From IMG/VR virus record IMGVR_UViG_3300032245_000575, positions 1 through 21,775 of that record: 21,775 nucleotides of DNA; one strand, given 5' to 3'. This DNA comes from a virus. Below the pieces are notes generated by a model. The model ran no database searches, had not been told where the DNA came from, and worked only from the letters and a program-made list of their open reading frames with translations. Position numbers and translations under genes: made by a program. Shown here one piece after another: positions 1-9,020 of the stretch; within the stretch, counting starts at the first letter, position 1, and each line of letters opens with the position of its first letter.

Positions 1-10
1 GTTCTCCTTA
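1..10 (-). promoter_or_regulatory. Ribosome binding site of the next leftward gene (off window)
   Basis: Read on the minus strand these bases are TAAGGAGAAC, a strong Shine-Dalgarno sequence at the very edge of the window. The start codon it serves must lie just outside. It shows that the late operon continues leftward beyond the capsid gene, probably into tail or head-completion genes. Confidence 0.7.
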
Positions 11-23
11 GTGAACTTACTCA

Positions 24-47
24 GTGACAGGGGTTGCCCCCTGCCAC
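24..47 (-). other. GNRA-tetraloop stem-loop downstream of the capsid gene
   Basis: In the minus-strand transcript, bases 47-38 pair with 33-24 as a 10-bp stem: GUGGCAGGGG against CCCCUGUCAC, with one G-U wobble. The loop is GCAA, a GNRA tetraloop. The wobble pairs only in the minus-strand RNA, which fits an RNA element in the late transcript. No U tract follows, so it is unlike a normal intrinsic terminator. It sits between the capsid stop codon and the next gene's ribosome binding site, so mRNA stabilisation or tuning of capsid expression is a reasonable inference. Confidence 0.6.
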
Positions 48-66
48 CGCGTCAATCAACTAATGA

Positions 67-996
67 TTAACCGTTTGTCGCTGCAGACTCAATGCGGTAG
101 AGCGCTGCCTGACGGAGCAATGAGAAGCCTCCGAAGTAGTACCAACCGATTGTGTGGAAACGACGGAGTGCATCGATCTGTGGACCGATCACTGTTGAGA
201 TGTCTTGTCCCTGAGCTTCTGCAAGAGCTTCACGACCAGCAACAACTGCCTTGTAGACATTTACTGATCCTGAGTTAGCAGAGTAAGGTACACGAGGTGT
301 CTCGACGACGAATGCGCCTTCGATAACGCCGACTGCACCAGCCACGAATGGTGTGCGGTCTGTGTACTTTGAGAGATCCTGGAATCCGCCTGTACCAGTT
401 TCTGCACGAAGGTCAGCTGTCTGGCGTGGGTGGAGGTAAGCTGCGTAGAGTTCGCCAATGCGTGGAAGCGCCTTGTTTGTGCGAAGTTCTGTAACAGCCT
501 CACGGATGTCCTGTACGCTCATCTTCATTGCTGAAGTGATTGTGTTTGTTGATGTTGCTGTACCTGCGTAGATCACATTTGTGCCTGCTGTAAGTACAGA
601 TGCTACAACTGCGTCGATAGAATCTGCAGCGTTGTAAGCGATAATGTCAGCAAGAGCTGCATCAACATCGTTGAAAGAAGTAAGGTTCAACTTCTTTGTT
701 GTTGTTACGGCTGAGCCGTATTCGTTGAGTGTTACTGTAACCTGGTTAGGGTTACCGAGAGCGATTGAAGATACATCTGATGCTTCTGTCAAAGTCGTTG
801 TCGCCTGAGCGAGGTCAGAATAGATTGAGAATACAACTGATGAACCTGGCATCGCCTGCTGTACTGGCTTCACATCAGCAAGTGCTCGCATCACAGGGAT
901 GGAACGGAGTGCCATACGAACATACTGATCGTATGCTGTTTGCACCAAATTGCTAATAGCGGATGTACCAGTGAGTGAACCACCTGGAATTGCCAT
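67..996 (-). CDS. Major capsid protein, N4-gp56-like
   Basis: This 309-aa protein most likely forms the icosahedral shell. The run TTLTEASDV followed by NPNQVTVTLNEYGSAVTTT and then KLNLTSFNDVD (about residues 67-110) matches my recollection of the N4-gp56 group of HK97-fold capsid proteins. A C-terminal stretch with VVAGREALAEA and a final beta-rich segment also suits the fold. The length is normal for the group. The ATG at 996 is preceded by GAAAGG about 10 bases upstream. It lies directly after the scaffold-like gene, the usual scaffold-capsid order, at the distal end of the visible late operon. The family call is from sequence memory, not a search. Confidence 0.85.
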   Translation of the reverse strand: MAIPGGSLTGTSAISNLVQTAYDQYVRMALRSIPVMRALADVKPVQQAMPGSSVVFSIYSDLAQATTTLTEASDVSSIALGNPNQVTVTLNEYGSAVTTTKKLNLTSFNDVDAALADIIAYNAADSIDAVVASVLTAGTNVIYAGTATSTNTITSAMKMSVQDIREAVTELRTNKALPRIGELYAAYLHPRQTADLRAETGTGGFQDLSKYTDRTPFVAGAVGVIEGAFVVETPRVPYSANSGSVNVYKAVVAGREALAEAQGQDISTVIGPQIDALRRFHTIGWYYFGGFSLLRQAALYRIESAATNG

Positions 997-1022
997 TTAG
1001 GTATTTGCCTTTCGGTTGTTAG

Positions 1023-1499
1023 TTAGAGTCCAGACTGACGCATAACTTCAGCGAGTTCGTCAGGTGTCTGTGCACTAAGAAGCTTTCGCATAAGGTCCTG
1101 CTCTGAATCAGGAGTTAAACCCTGATCTGTCGCATTACTCATTCTCTTATATGCAGCGGCCTGTGCTGGGTCAACAGCAGCCTGGTTGGATTCAGTAGCC
1201 GAGAATCCGAAGACATCTCCGTTTTCATCTAGCCACTTAGACAATGACTCCTCAGTTGGGTCAATGTCCGTTGGAATGAACTTAGCAATTTTGCTACTCA
1301 CTCCACGAGATTCGAGGGCGTCTTTAATCGCTCGTTCTCTTTGTGCTTTGGAAAGGCCATCAAACTTCTCACGAAGTTCTGCGATTTCCTTTTCCTTCTG
1401 CTTGTTTGCTTTACGCAACTGTTTGACGAGATCATTACTGTCATTCGCCACTGGTGTGGTGAAGTCATCTTCGTCGTCCTCGTACTCGAAATTGGACAT
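1023..1499 (-). CDS. Capsid scaffolding protein (putative)
   Basis: This 158-aa protein has an acidic N-terminus (FEYEDDEDDF), a charged predicted coiled coil at about residues 25-55 with heptad-like K/E/L spacing, and a short helical C-terminus ending in RQSGL. That composition, and its place immediately before the capsid gene, is typical of phage scaffolding proteins, which assist shell assembly and leave or are degraded before packaging. I chose the ATG at 1499 because GGGAG lies 7-8 bases upstream. An in-frame ATG at 1517 would add six residues but has no Shine-Dalgarno site. There is no catalytic protease motif. The role is inferred from composition and position. Confidence 0.7.
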   Translation of the reverse strand: MSNFEYEDDEDDFTTPVANDSNDLVKQLRKANKQKEKEIAELREKFDGLSKAQRERAIKDALESRGVSSKIAKFIPTDIDPTEESLSKWLDENGDVFGFSATESNQAAVDPAQAAAYKRMSNATDQGLTPDSEQDLMRKLLSAQTPDELAEVMRQSGL

Positions 1500-1513
1500 A
1501 GTCCATCTCCCAT

Positions 1514-1627
1514 TCATTTTGTAGTTGACGCAGACCTCATACAGTTCTGGGGATCTCCTGTATGGCTTCTGCTACCAGTCTTAGGTTTCACTCCTTGAGC
1601 GCTGGTCTGTCCCAAGGTAGGCTTTAT
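1514..1627 (-). other. Structured leader upstream of the scaffold gene
   Basis: This spacer of about 110 bases can fold in competing ways in the leftward mRNA. 1531-1536 (CAGACC) can pair with 1604-1609 (GGTCTG), while 1574-1578 (ACCAG) can pair with 1602-1606 (CTGGT); the two helices share bases 1604-1606. A third hairpin, 1538-1544 with 1558-1564, has a 7-bp stem and a 13-base loop. The frame of the preceding gene also stays open for 37 codons past its TAA and ends in TGA at 1514-1516, overlapping an ATG upstream of the scaffold start. No convincing start codon and ribosome site pair was found there. Confidence 0.35.
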
Positions 1628-2818
1628 TTAGTAGGCTCCGAACCCTGACTGGGTTGTGCCGTAGTTGGTTGCACGGTCTCTGCTAAGTGCTCCAACTCCT
1701 GATGATCCGCTGAACTGTGCAGTCTCAAGTTCAGTTAAATTTTTGCGTTTGCGTGCAGCTTGAGCGCCGCCTACTGTATTCAGTGCTTCAGCTTCTGCTT
1801 CTGCTTGTCCATAAGGACCTTGGTTGTAGAAGGAAGTGAGTTCACTACCTCGCTGTGCAGCTTCAGAAATAAATGGAGCTGCTTGCGAGTATTGCTTACC
1901 TGTTACACCTTGTCCAGCTAAAGCTTCTGCTGAAGCTCCGTTTGCCTGCAAACCATTAGCAAGAGCTGCTCCACCAATCTCAGCTGCAGTTACCTTGCGC
2001 TTGATATTGTCAAGACCGTTCTGTGGGTCAAGGGTATAGGCCAAGATGTCAGCGTTGCTGATGTCTGGGTAGAACTGGCGTAGCGCTTTAAGTACTTCTG
2101 GGTTTGAATTGAGTACACGCTGTTGCGCTGTAGCAATACGATCTTCTAGTTCTACTGCAGATACATCTGCACCAAGAAGCTTGTCAAATCCTGATTGCTT
2201 CTTAACTCCAGTTACTGGGTCTATGCTCTGCTCGTAGTAAGACTTAGGAAGTCCGTAGTTACGCATAAGGTTTTGGTACTGATCTTCCATAGCAACATAC
2301 TCGGCTGGGCTAAGTGCTGCAAGACCTGCTTTAATGCGATCTTCATTGGCTGAAAAACGAGCCTTGTACTGAGGAGTCTGACGAAGACGAAGAGCAAACT
2401 CTGAGGCTGGTGTTCCATCTGTAAGAAGACCACGAATGCCTTCTACCAATAATCCAAGTCCATACTTGTCAAACTCATCCTTAAGAATATTAAATGCACT
2501 TACACGATTATCCTGTGCGGTAGTATCAACTGTTTTTTTGCCGCCAGTAATTTTTGTACCTTTTATTTCAGATGTTCCATCTGAATAAGTTACAGTATAT
2601 GTTCCATCACCATTGTCTTTTGTGCCAGTAATAGTTTTAGTGTCACCACCTCCGCCACTGTCACCAGCTGGTGGAAGTGCCGCTGCTTCTGCTTCTTTAA
2701 AAGATTTGAGACCAGCAGTTGTTAGTTTCTTTGCGGCAGCCTTTGCTGCTTTTGCTCCTGCAATACGAGTTGACTCATCCGTTACAGGTAGGTCTGAATA
2801 AAATTCTGTAGCCATCAT
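1628..2818 (-). CDS. Structural protein of unknown function, Ala/Gly-rich
   Basis: I do not recognise this 396-aa protein. It begins with an alanine- and lysine-rich helix (about residues 18-48), then a PPAGDSGGGGD linker, a short beta motif (DGTYTVTYSDGTS, residues 71-83), a mostly helical middle, and an Ala/Gln/Ser-rich tail ending in TTQSGFGAY. There is no signal peptide or membrane segment. It lies among virion genes between the 303-aa protein and the scaffold, so a minor head, neck or internal virion role is likely. Its ATG overlaps the upstream stop by one base (TAATG), which suggests translational coupling; only a weak GGGG precedes it. A second ATG follows immediately at 2815. Confidence 0.75.
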   Translation of the reverse strand: MMATEFYSDLPVTDESTRIAGAKAAKAAAKKLTTAGLKSFKEAEAAALPPAGDSGGGGDTKTITGTKDNGDGTYTVTYSDGTSEIKGTKITGGKKTVDTTAQDNRVSAFNILKDEFDKYGLGLLVEGIRGLLTDGTPASEFALRLRQTPQYKARFSANEDRIKAGLAALSPAEYVAMEDQYQNLMRNYGLPKSYYEQSIDPVTGVKKQSGFDKLLGADVSAVELEDRIATAQQRVLNSNPEVLKALRQFYPDISNADILAYTLDPQNGLDNIKRKVTAAEIGGAALANGLQANGASAEALAGQGVTGKQYSQAAPFISEAAQRGSELTSFYNQGPYGQAEAEAEALNTVGGAQAARKRKNLTELETAQFSGSSGVGALSRDRATNYGTTQSGFGAY

Positions 2819-3729
2819 TACCCCATAAATCCGAAGTCTTTAAGCACAGTAGTAGCAATACTAGACGCTTGCTCTCGTGCATTGTTTGTGTACTGCCAGC
2901 GTGGATCTTGTCGTAGTTCCTTTTCAAAGTCATAGATTGACTTTGTTCCAACTTTGCCATCAGGCATAGTATAAGACATAGCGCTACGAATCTTTGGGTC
3001 AAACAGATCAATACCAGTATCTGGTATCTCAAGGATATTACTCATTGACTGGATATAAGGATCAGCCAAAGTCTTAAGGTTAATGCCAGACTTAATCTTA
3101 TCAGCCAGTGAAGGGAAGGCATTGGCTGCAGATTCACGAACTGTATTAAACACAGTGTCTTCGCTTAAACTTCCAGATGCAATTCCAGTAGCATAATCAG
3201 TAGCTGCACTGTCTGAAAGGTTGATACCGTTTTGAGCTGCAAAGTTCTTGACCGCTACAAAGTATTTACCAGCTGGACCCTCTGGAATGTTAAGAGAGTT
3301 AACGGTTGTATCACCAGCATTAAGCTTAGTCTTTAGCGTATCTTCAAGCCAAACTTTTGGATCGGCATTGTCCTTAGTAAGATACTTAGTACTAACAAGT
3401 TCACCGTTCTTATAGGTGTACTCAACATTGGTTTGAGTCTTACCTTTAGGACCAGTATATTGCGCCTTAAGCTGTGGAAGGTAATCTTGAAGTTCCGTTT
3501 GGCTAGCATCTCTACCATAGTACTTCTGGAATATGTCGTTGACATATGAAGTAAGCGTTGAGTCAGCAGGGATATTGTTAGATGTTTGAACGCTTGTAAA
3601 GATACCGCTTTTCTTAGGCTTGGCTGGCTTGCTAGAACTAGCAGCAGCATCTTTTTCCATCTGTGCAATTTCAGCATCGCTGATACCTTGTGATTTAAGT
3701 AAAGCTTTGAGTGCGTCTGAATAAGCCAT
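2818..3729 (-). CDS. Putative virion protein, 303 aa, unknown
   Basis: This protein has no family I can name. The first 45 residues are a short helix plus a Ser/Ala/Lys/Pro linker. Next comes IFQKYYGRDASQTELQDYL (about residues 67-85), which resembles the YxxxxGRxxsxxEl helix-turn pattern of repeated virion and adhesin domains. The remainder is mixed helix and strand. The start is supported by GGAG about 8 bases upstream and a TAATG overlap with the stop of the 1544-aa gene. Co-translation with its two large neighbours suggests the three products act together, perhaps as internal or ejection proteins; this is inference. Confidence 0.75.
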   Translation of the reverse strand: MAYSDALKALLKSQGISDAEIAQMEKDAAASSSKPAKPKKSGIFTSVQTSNNIPADSTLTSYVNDIFQKYYGRDASQTELQDYLPQLKAQYTGPKGKTQTNVEYTYKNGELVSTKYLTKDNADPKVWLEDTLKTKLNAGDTTVNSLNIPEGPAGKYFVAVKNFAAQNGINLSDSAATDYATGIASGSLSEDTVFNTVRESAANAFPSLADKIKSGINLKTLADPYIQSMSNILEIPDTGIDLFDPKIRSAMSYTMPDGKVGTKSIYDFEKELRQDPRWQYTNNAREQASSIATTVLKDFGFMG

Positions 3730-6700
3730 TACTTACTCTCCTTCGGTGTTAAGTACTTGTCTGACACTAAATCCTGTGAAAGAAATCTTTCATACAGTGG
3801 CTTGAATCCAAGCTTGTCATCATTTTCTAATTTTGCAACTACGGCATCGTAAAGAGTTTTTAGGTCTTTATTTTCTTTTGCGTCAATAGATTTAACTGGG
3901 CGTAGCGTTAGTTCTGCCGCAATTGCCTTGCGGAAATCAAAATACACTCCGATTGACTTCCAAGTTGAGCTGTTTTTATGATCTTCCATAAACTTCTTGT
4001 CATTAAGAATTGCATTTAATCCTCTAACGACTCTGTTAGTTTTAGAACCATCTGAATCTAGGTAGTCATCATACCAAGGAGTCTGTACATACTGACCAGT
4101 TTTCTTGTCGTAAACAGGGCTTCCATCTGGGTTTGTCTGGATAGACAACTTTTTAATTACAGCAGCTTTGACGATAGCCAAATCTTCTGCACCTTTTTCT
4201 TGAATAGATGTAAGTCCGCGTGCCTTAAGTTCTTCCTTAATAACATCACGAAGTTTGCCGTATTGAATCCAGCCCTTTTCAGCTTCATTAGCCTTTTGAG
4301 CCTCAAGCGGATCTTTGCTAGAAAGAAAAGTTTCTTTAGAGTTTGGTGAAATCTTCTTGTTGTACAAGTACTGGTAGGCAGCTTGTGAGAACTTGTATCC
4401 GTCTTTATCATTAACAATTGTGCCAATAAGTTTTGGCTCAATACCCTTAAGAACTGTAACAAGTTCTGGATACTTTTCAATGTTCTTTACAGCAGTCTGT
4501 GTGTAATCAACCTTTGCTGGGTTGTTCGAGGTAGATGCTGTAAATGCAAAGAATTCCGGGAAGTCATCAAAGAATTTAGCGTCTGCGTCCATACCAAACT
4601 TACGCTTGTATTCACGAGATTTGTTGATATAGAAAGTGTAAGGGCTGTCAAAGCGTGGAGCAAACGGCATAATCAAGTTGGCTGCAATACGCATCTTCCA
4701 GTAATCTTGAGTCATCTTCATAATCTTGTCAGCGCTAATCGGTGGAGAACCGTTACGCTTTGCACGAGTCTGCTGTGTAGCAAAGATAAGATCATAAGTT
4801 TTGGCAAACTGAGCATCGTCTAGTTCGCTAGTTGCAATCTGAGCCTTGTTCACCCAAGCAGGTAGGAATCCTGACGCAAGATTCTTAGGGGCACCGTAAG
4901 GAATAGCCCATTTAAGAGCATCTTCTAGTGAAGGCTTTTTCTTAACAATCTTGCCAACTGGTACGGCAACATATGGTCCTACTGGGAAGATGTCGCTAAA
5001 TACATTTGGGTTGCCCTTGTTATAGAGCACATCCATTCCACCCTGAAAGATGATGTCAAGTGACTGCTTAGGAACGCCTAACTTAGTAAGAGCACCAAGT
5101 CCTGTTAGTCCCTGCATTCCCTTAGGAATGTTAAGCCAGATAACATCGTTGCCTGAAGTTTGTCCTTCTGGAACAATGTTGCCATCTTGATCTGTTACAA
5201 GGCTTGAACGGTTTGGAGCTTGCCATACATTGTAGCCACGATTGACGATTGCTGGATTAGCAGCAGCCAACTTAAGCCAAGTCTTGTAAGCGTTCTCTTG
5301 TGCTGAGAAGAATGGGCTGATGTACTTCATAGCAGTAGCAAGATTTGTACGGCGTTCAATGTTGAAGAGAATACCCTTCATCTCACGCATTGCAGTCTTG
5401 TGAGCTGCAGCCATAGCCGCTTCTTGTGCAGCAGGAGTAATACGATCACCAATCTGACCAGCAAGAATTTCTAAACGGCGCTGCATATCCTGACGATAAA
5501 GTTGTACATAAACTGGGTGACGCGCCCAGGCATCTTCTGGCAAAGTTCCCAAGAAGTGAAACGCACCGTTGATTATCTTCTTAATTTTAAGCGCACCTGT
5601 ATTGGTAAGCGCTTCTTCAAGGATATGGCCGTGAATAATAGGCAACTCTGTTGGATCAGTAAATGCAGCACGAAGATCATTGGCTGTTATATCACGAAGC
5701 TTACTGCGCAAACCTGATGATTCAGGAAGATACTTGTCAAAGAATCCCTTAATTTTTGCTGCGTGTTCTTCTGAATCCTTTGATGCAATTTGAAGGCGAC
5801 GACGAAGGTCACGACCTTCTGAAGATGACTTAAGCCAAGTAGCAATATCATCAACACTTTCGCCTGCTGCAAGTTTTTTCACAACTGCTGAGTTGCCAAA
5901 CTGCTGACGAAGAGTCTGTGCCCACTGCTCGAAGTATCCTGCATCTCCTGGGCGTACAACGCCAAAGCCTTTGCTCTGCAACTTGCGTGCGAGCAACTCG
6001 CTATTGCTTTCAGCCATACGCTGGAATGAGCTTTGTGATGAAGCAATACGACGGAACATTTCACCAAGAGGTCCACCGAAGGCATCAGGAATGTTATATT
6101 CCATTCCATCGCTGGTAGTAATCTTGTAAGTACCAGTACCAATAGTTGCCTTTGGTCCGCGATCCTTTACTGAGTTAAGAATCTCAGTATGGTTGTTATA
6201 AACAGCAAGTTTTTCTGCTTGAAGTTCTTTAAGAGTATTAACTTTAGCGGCAAGATCTAAGTCATCTGGATGCAGCGATAGCGTTGTTTCGCCTTCAGCA
6301 ATTTGAGTCTTAAGATCTTGAAGTTCACGAATAACAGCGTTGGCAGATTGTTGTACATTTTTGATACTCATACCACCGTGTACTGGAAGGTAGCGATCAA
6401 TCATACGAGCAGGTGTACGCTTAGTATTGTTGATTAAGTTCTTAAAACCAGGACCAAGGTGACGCATTGAAGTCATAGCACCAAGTGATGCTGCAATACG
6501 AAGCTGTGAATCAACACCGTTACGAATAGTGTAACCAAGACGGAGCAATGCTCCTGCCTTAAAAGCATCTTGGAACAAGTCAGCATAATGAACTACTGGG
6601 TTTACAAATTTAGCACCCATAGTGCGAAGTGCTGAAGCATTTTCTTTGAGAAGGCGGTTCATTAAATCAAAGTCCATCATTGGAAGGTAATCAGCAGACT

Positions 6701-8363
6701 GTGATTCAAGTTGAGGGACCTTTAAGATTTCATCATTAAGGTCAACCATAAAGCCTTTGTCTCTAATTGACCGAAGGCCAGACTTGCGAGCACCCTTGTA
6801 TGTATTATAAATCTCATCTGCTTGCTCAGGACTAATAGCGTGACGAGCAGCAAGAGCACGAAGGCCAGTAGCCTCAATGTTAAGAGCTGCAATCTGACGA
6901 AGTTCTGGAGTAGCAGCTTTCATATAATTATCAAGAAGAGCGTTTGCTTCTTCATCAGTAATAACACCAATACGCTTAAGTGATGAAGGAGTTCCCTTAA
7001 TAGCATTAGTTGGGCGTAAACGCTCAAGTGTTGCTACAACTTCCTTATATGAATCTGGATCATTAAAATCTACAAGTCCTGCTGGACGCTCATTTTCTGC
7101 CCAAGAGATCTTCTGATACAAACGGTGGAAAGGTGTTGGCTGAAATACCTCAATGTTAGGAGTTCCAACAGCTTTATCGTAAAAGCGCATCGAGCGTGCT
7201 TGAGCCACAAAGTTTTCTACACCTTGTGTGAGTTTACCTGTTGTGCGTGTAAGCGAACCACCGCCTTCTCCAAGGCTCATCATCTTTGCAAAGAGTTCAT
7301 CGTTCTTAGCAAGAGCAGCGTAGTTTTCTTCAGCCGCTTTAATCACAGCTGGATTGTCATTAAGGAATGGAATCATTCCAGTTCCATCTGGAGCTGCAAA
7401 CAACTTGTATTCATCTGTTGCTGAGAGTGCGCCACGAGCAGCCTCAAGTGCATCCTTCATATCAGCACGAGCAAGTGCTAGTTCATCCATAGCGTGAGGA
7501 TCGCCAAGGGCAGAACGAAGTACAAGAGCCGTAGTGTCTCTATCTACTGACTGACCAAGAAGGTGAGCAAGAAGTGCTGGCTGATCTGAAGACTTAACGA
7601 TTGGGTGGTTAAGTGCATAGACAGAATCATTTTTTGTAAAATCTTCTATCACTCTAGTAAAACGATTTTTTACACCGTACTGAGCCTTGGTAATATCTTC
7701 TGCTGCTTTAGCAACAACATCTGCATTCTTAAGAATACCTGAAGCAAGTTCGCTTGCCTTAAGAGCCTTAGTTGCTTTACCGCCAACGATTGTCACATCG
7801 CCAAAAACCTGAGCAAGTGTATCTATAGTTCCTGATAAACCTTTACCCCAGTTTGAATTCTTAAATGCTTGTTCACGCTGGCGTGGATCATAGATATTAA
7901 ACTTAGGATCGTAATAAGAACGATACTGGTTTACTACAGCTTGACCAAAAGAAATATCTTGTGCGCCTTGAAATGCTTTCTTCCACTCATTAGGGTCAAA
8001 GAATGAAGCACGACCACCATTAACATCACCTTGTACAAGAGCAACTGTTGTTAATGGTTCACGAATATAATTTTGGTTAATATAGTTGATACGCTCAAGT
8101 GCTGGCTGTACGCCAGGTACCTTCATAATGGCTCCGCCTGCATCAGCAAGTGGCTTAATAATATCTTTACCTGCTTTTTCAGCGGCAGTTTTAAATGGCT
8201 GAACAAAACCATTGTACTCGTCAGCGTTATTCCAAGGAGCTGTACCAATATCCCACGCCATACGAGCAGGAGCAACTGCAGCCTTTGCTACATCTACACC
8301 AAAATGTGTTACATCTTTTGCAATTGTAGAGGCTACATCACCGATTCTGTTCCATATACTCAC
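3729..8363 (-). CDS. Very large virion protein, putative internal/ejection protein
   Basis: This 1544-aa protein takes up a fifth of the window. It is mostly predicted helix, with long charged stretches (for example ELQDLKTQIAEGE near residue 690) and an aromatic-rich segment, FFSAQENAYKTWLKL, encoded near 5270-5315. There is no signal peptide, no clear enzyme motif, and no tape-measure-like uninterrupted coiled coil. Size, solubility and position between portal and scaffold suggest a protein carried inside the head and injected, as in podophages; this is inferred. I chose GTG at 8363, not ATG at 8375: the GTG has GGGAG five bases upstream and overlaps the previous stop as GTGA, while the ATG has no Shine-Dalgarno site and overlaps by 16 bases. 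Confidence 0.8.
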   Translation of the reverse strand: MSIWNRIGDVASTIAKDVTHFGVDVAKAAVAPARMAWDIGTAPWNNADEYNGFVQPFKTAAEKAGKDIIKPLADAGGAIMKVPGVQPALERINYINQNYIREPLTTVALVQGDVNGGRASFFDPNEWKKAFQGAQDISFGQAVVNQYRSYYDPKFNIYDPRQREQAFKNSNWGKGLSGTIDTLAQVFGDVTIVGGKATKALKASELASGILKNADVVAKAAEDITKAQYGVKNRFTRVIEDFTKNDSVYALNHPIVKSSDQPALLAHLLGQSVDRDTTALVLRSALGDPHAMDELALARADMKDALEAARGALSATDEYKLFAAPDGTGMIPFLNDNPAVIKAAEENYAALAKNDELFAKMMSLGEGGGSLTRTTGKLTQGVENFVAQARSMRFYDKAVGTPNIEVFQPTPFHRLYQKISWAENERPAGLVDFNDPDSYKEVVATLERLRPTNAIKGTPSSLKRIGVITDEEANALLDNYMKAATPELRQIAALNIEATGLRALAARHAISPEQADEIYNTYKGARKSGLRSIRDKGFMVDLNDEILKVPQLESQSADYLPMMDFDLMNRLLKENASALRTMGAKFVNPVVHYADLFQDAFKAGALLRLGYTIRNGVDSQLRIAASLGAMTSMRHLGPGFKNLINNTKRTPARMIDRYLPVHGGMSIKNVQQSANAVIRELQDLKTQIAEGETTLSLHPDDLDLAAKVNTLKELQAEKLAVYNNHTEILNSVKDRGPKATIGTGTYKITTSDGMEYNIPDAFGGPLGEMFRRIASSQSSFQRMAESNSELLARKLQSKGFGVVRPGDAGYFEQWAQTLRQQFGNSAVVKKLAAGESVDDIATWLKSSSEGRDLRRRLQIASKDSEEHAAKIKGFFDKYLPESSGLRSKLRDITANDLRAAFTDPTELPIIHGHILEEALTNTGALKIKKIINGAFHFLGTLPEDAWARHPVYVQLYRQDMQRRLEILAGQIGDRITPAAQEAAMAAAHKTAMREMKGILFNIERRTNLATAMKYISPFFSAQENAYKTWLKLAAANPAIVNRGYNVWQAPNRSSLVTDQDGNIVPEGQTSGNDVIWLNIPKGMQGLTGLGALTKLGVPKQSLDIIFQGGMDVLYNKGNPNVFSDIFPVGPYVAVPVGKIVKKKPSLEDALKWAIPYGAPKNLASGFLPAWVNKAQIATSELDDAQFAKTYDLIFATQQTRAKRNGSPPISADKIMKMTQDYWKMRIAANLIMPFAPRFDSPYTFYINKSREYKRKFGMDADAKFFDDFPEFFAFTASTSNNPAKVDYTQTAVKNIEKYPELVTVLKGIEPKLIGTIVNDKDGYKFSQAAYQYLYNKKISPNSKETFLSSKDPLEAQKANEAEKGWIQYGKLRDVIKEELKARGLTSIQEKGAEDLAIVKAAVIKKLSIQTNPDGSPVYDKKTGQYVQTPWYDDYLDSDGSKTNRVVRGLNAILNDKKFMEDHKNSSTWKSIGVYFDFRKAIAAELTLRPVKSIDAKENKDLKTLYDAVVAKLENDDKLGFKPLYERFLSQDLVSDKYLTPKESK

Positions 8364-8785
8364 TGCATCTCCCATAGCTGTGCAATCGCTGCACGAGTTT
8401 CTGGTGAGGTATTAGGCAGGTCTGCGATATAGCCAAGCACTGGCTTTGCTGCCTGAATTGCGGCACGAAAATTATTATCATCTGGTTGGCGCATCATAAG
8501 CGCTTCAGATCCTGCACCTGCACCTGCGTCTACACCGTGTGTAACAGGCTCATTTGGACGCTGTGTTGGATCATAAAGACCAGTAACTGGTGCAGTTGGA
8601 ACTTGTGGTGCTTCTGAAAGAAGCGGTGACTTCTGAGCTGTAGCCAATGGTGCGCCTGACTTTGCTGCATCATATGCAACACCTTCGCCATAAGCATCTG
8701 GCTTGTACGCAAGATCTGTGCGCTTTGCAAACTTGCCAGGACCTGATACACCCTGCATTGGGTTAGTAGCGTCTTCAAGCGCCAT
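8360..8785 (-). CDS. Proline-rich disordered virion-associated protein (putative)
   Basis: This 141-aa protein is low in hydrophobic residues and rich in Pro, Ala and Gly (for example APQVPTAPVTGLYDPTQRP), with a short helix near the C-terminus (NFRAAIQAAKPVLGYIADL). It has no motif I recognise. The start is clear: AGGAGG lies six bases before ATG at 8785. It overlaps the upstream 73-aa gene by 11 bases and the downstream 1544-aa gene by four. The arrangement fits a small linker or chaperone of the large downstream protein, but there is no direct evidence for a function. Confidence 0.75.
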   Translation of the reverse strand: MALEDATNPMQGVSGPGKFAKRTDLAYKPDAYGEGVAYDAAKSGAPLATAQKSPLLSEAPQVPTAPVTGLYDPTQRPNEPVTHGVDAGAGAGSEALMMRQPDDNNFRAAIQAAKPVLGYIADLPNTSPETRAAIAQLWEMQ

Positions 8786-8996
8786 CTGTATCCTCCTGAA
8801 TAGTTTCTAAATCTTGAGCGAATTCATCCCATACCTTGTTGACTTTAGTCTCACGGTTGGAATGGTAAATACTTAATTCTAATAATGATTCAAATAATGT
8901 AGCCACTACTTGGCTAAGGTTGTACAAGAACTCGGTAAGAATCACGAGTCCGTCAGTTGGGCGGACTGGGCGTGGAACTTCATTACGATTTAACAC
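8775..8996 (-). CDS. Small conserved-type late protein, 73 aa
   Basis: A GTG-initiated 73-aa protein with GGGAG about 8 bases upstream. The N-terminus is basic and proline-rich (NEVPRPVRPTDG). A helix follows with a hydrophobic face (LVILTEFLYNLSQVVATLFESLLELSIY) and then an acidic tail (QEDTDGA). The helical region might be amphipathic or peripherally membrane-bound, but its charged flanks argue against a simple transmembrane span. The neighbours are the 46-aa basic protein and the proline-rich 141-aa protein, all between portal and the giant protein. The function is unknown. Confidence 0.7.
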   Translation of the reverse strand: MLNRNEVPRPVRPTDGLVILTEFLYNLSQVVATLFESLLELSIYHSNRETKVNKVWDEFAQDLETIQEDTDGA

Positions 8997-9020
8997 GCCC
9001 AGTCTCCCTTCTAAAGTTAT

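Noticed and set aside
24-47. Intrinsic terminator after the capsid gene
   Set aside because: The stem is strong but no T tract follows in the transcribed direction, and a ribosome site for another gene comes right after.
1186-1598. Plus-strand frames opposite the scaffold gene
   Set aside because: Ser/Leu/Phe-rich antisense translations without start signals.
3729-8363. N4-type virion RNA polymerase in the large protein, suggested by N4-like capsid and hairpins
   Set aside because: No T7-family polymerase motifs could be seen and the length is under half of the N4 enzyme.
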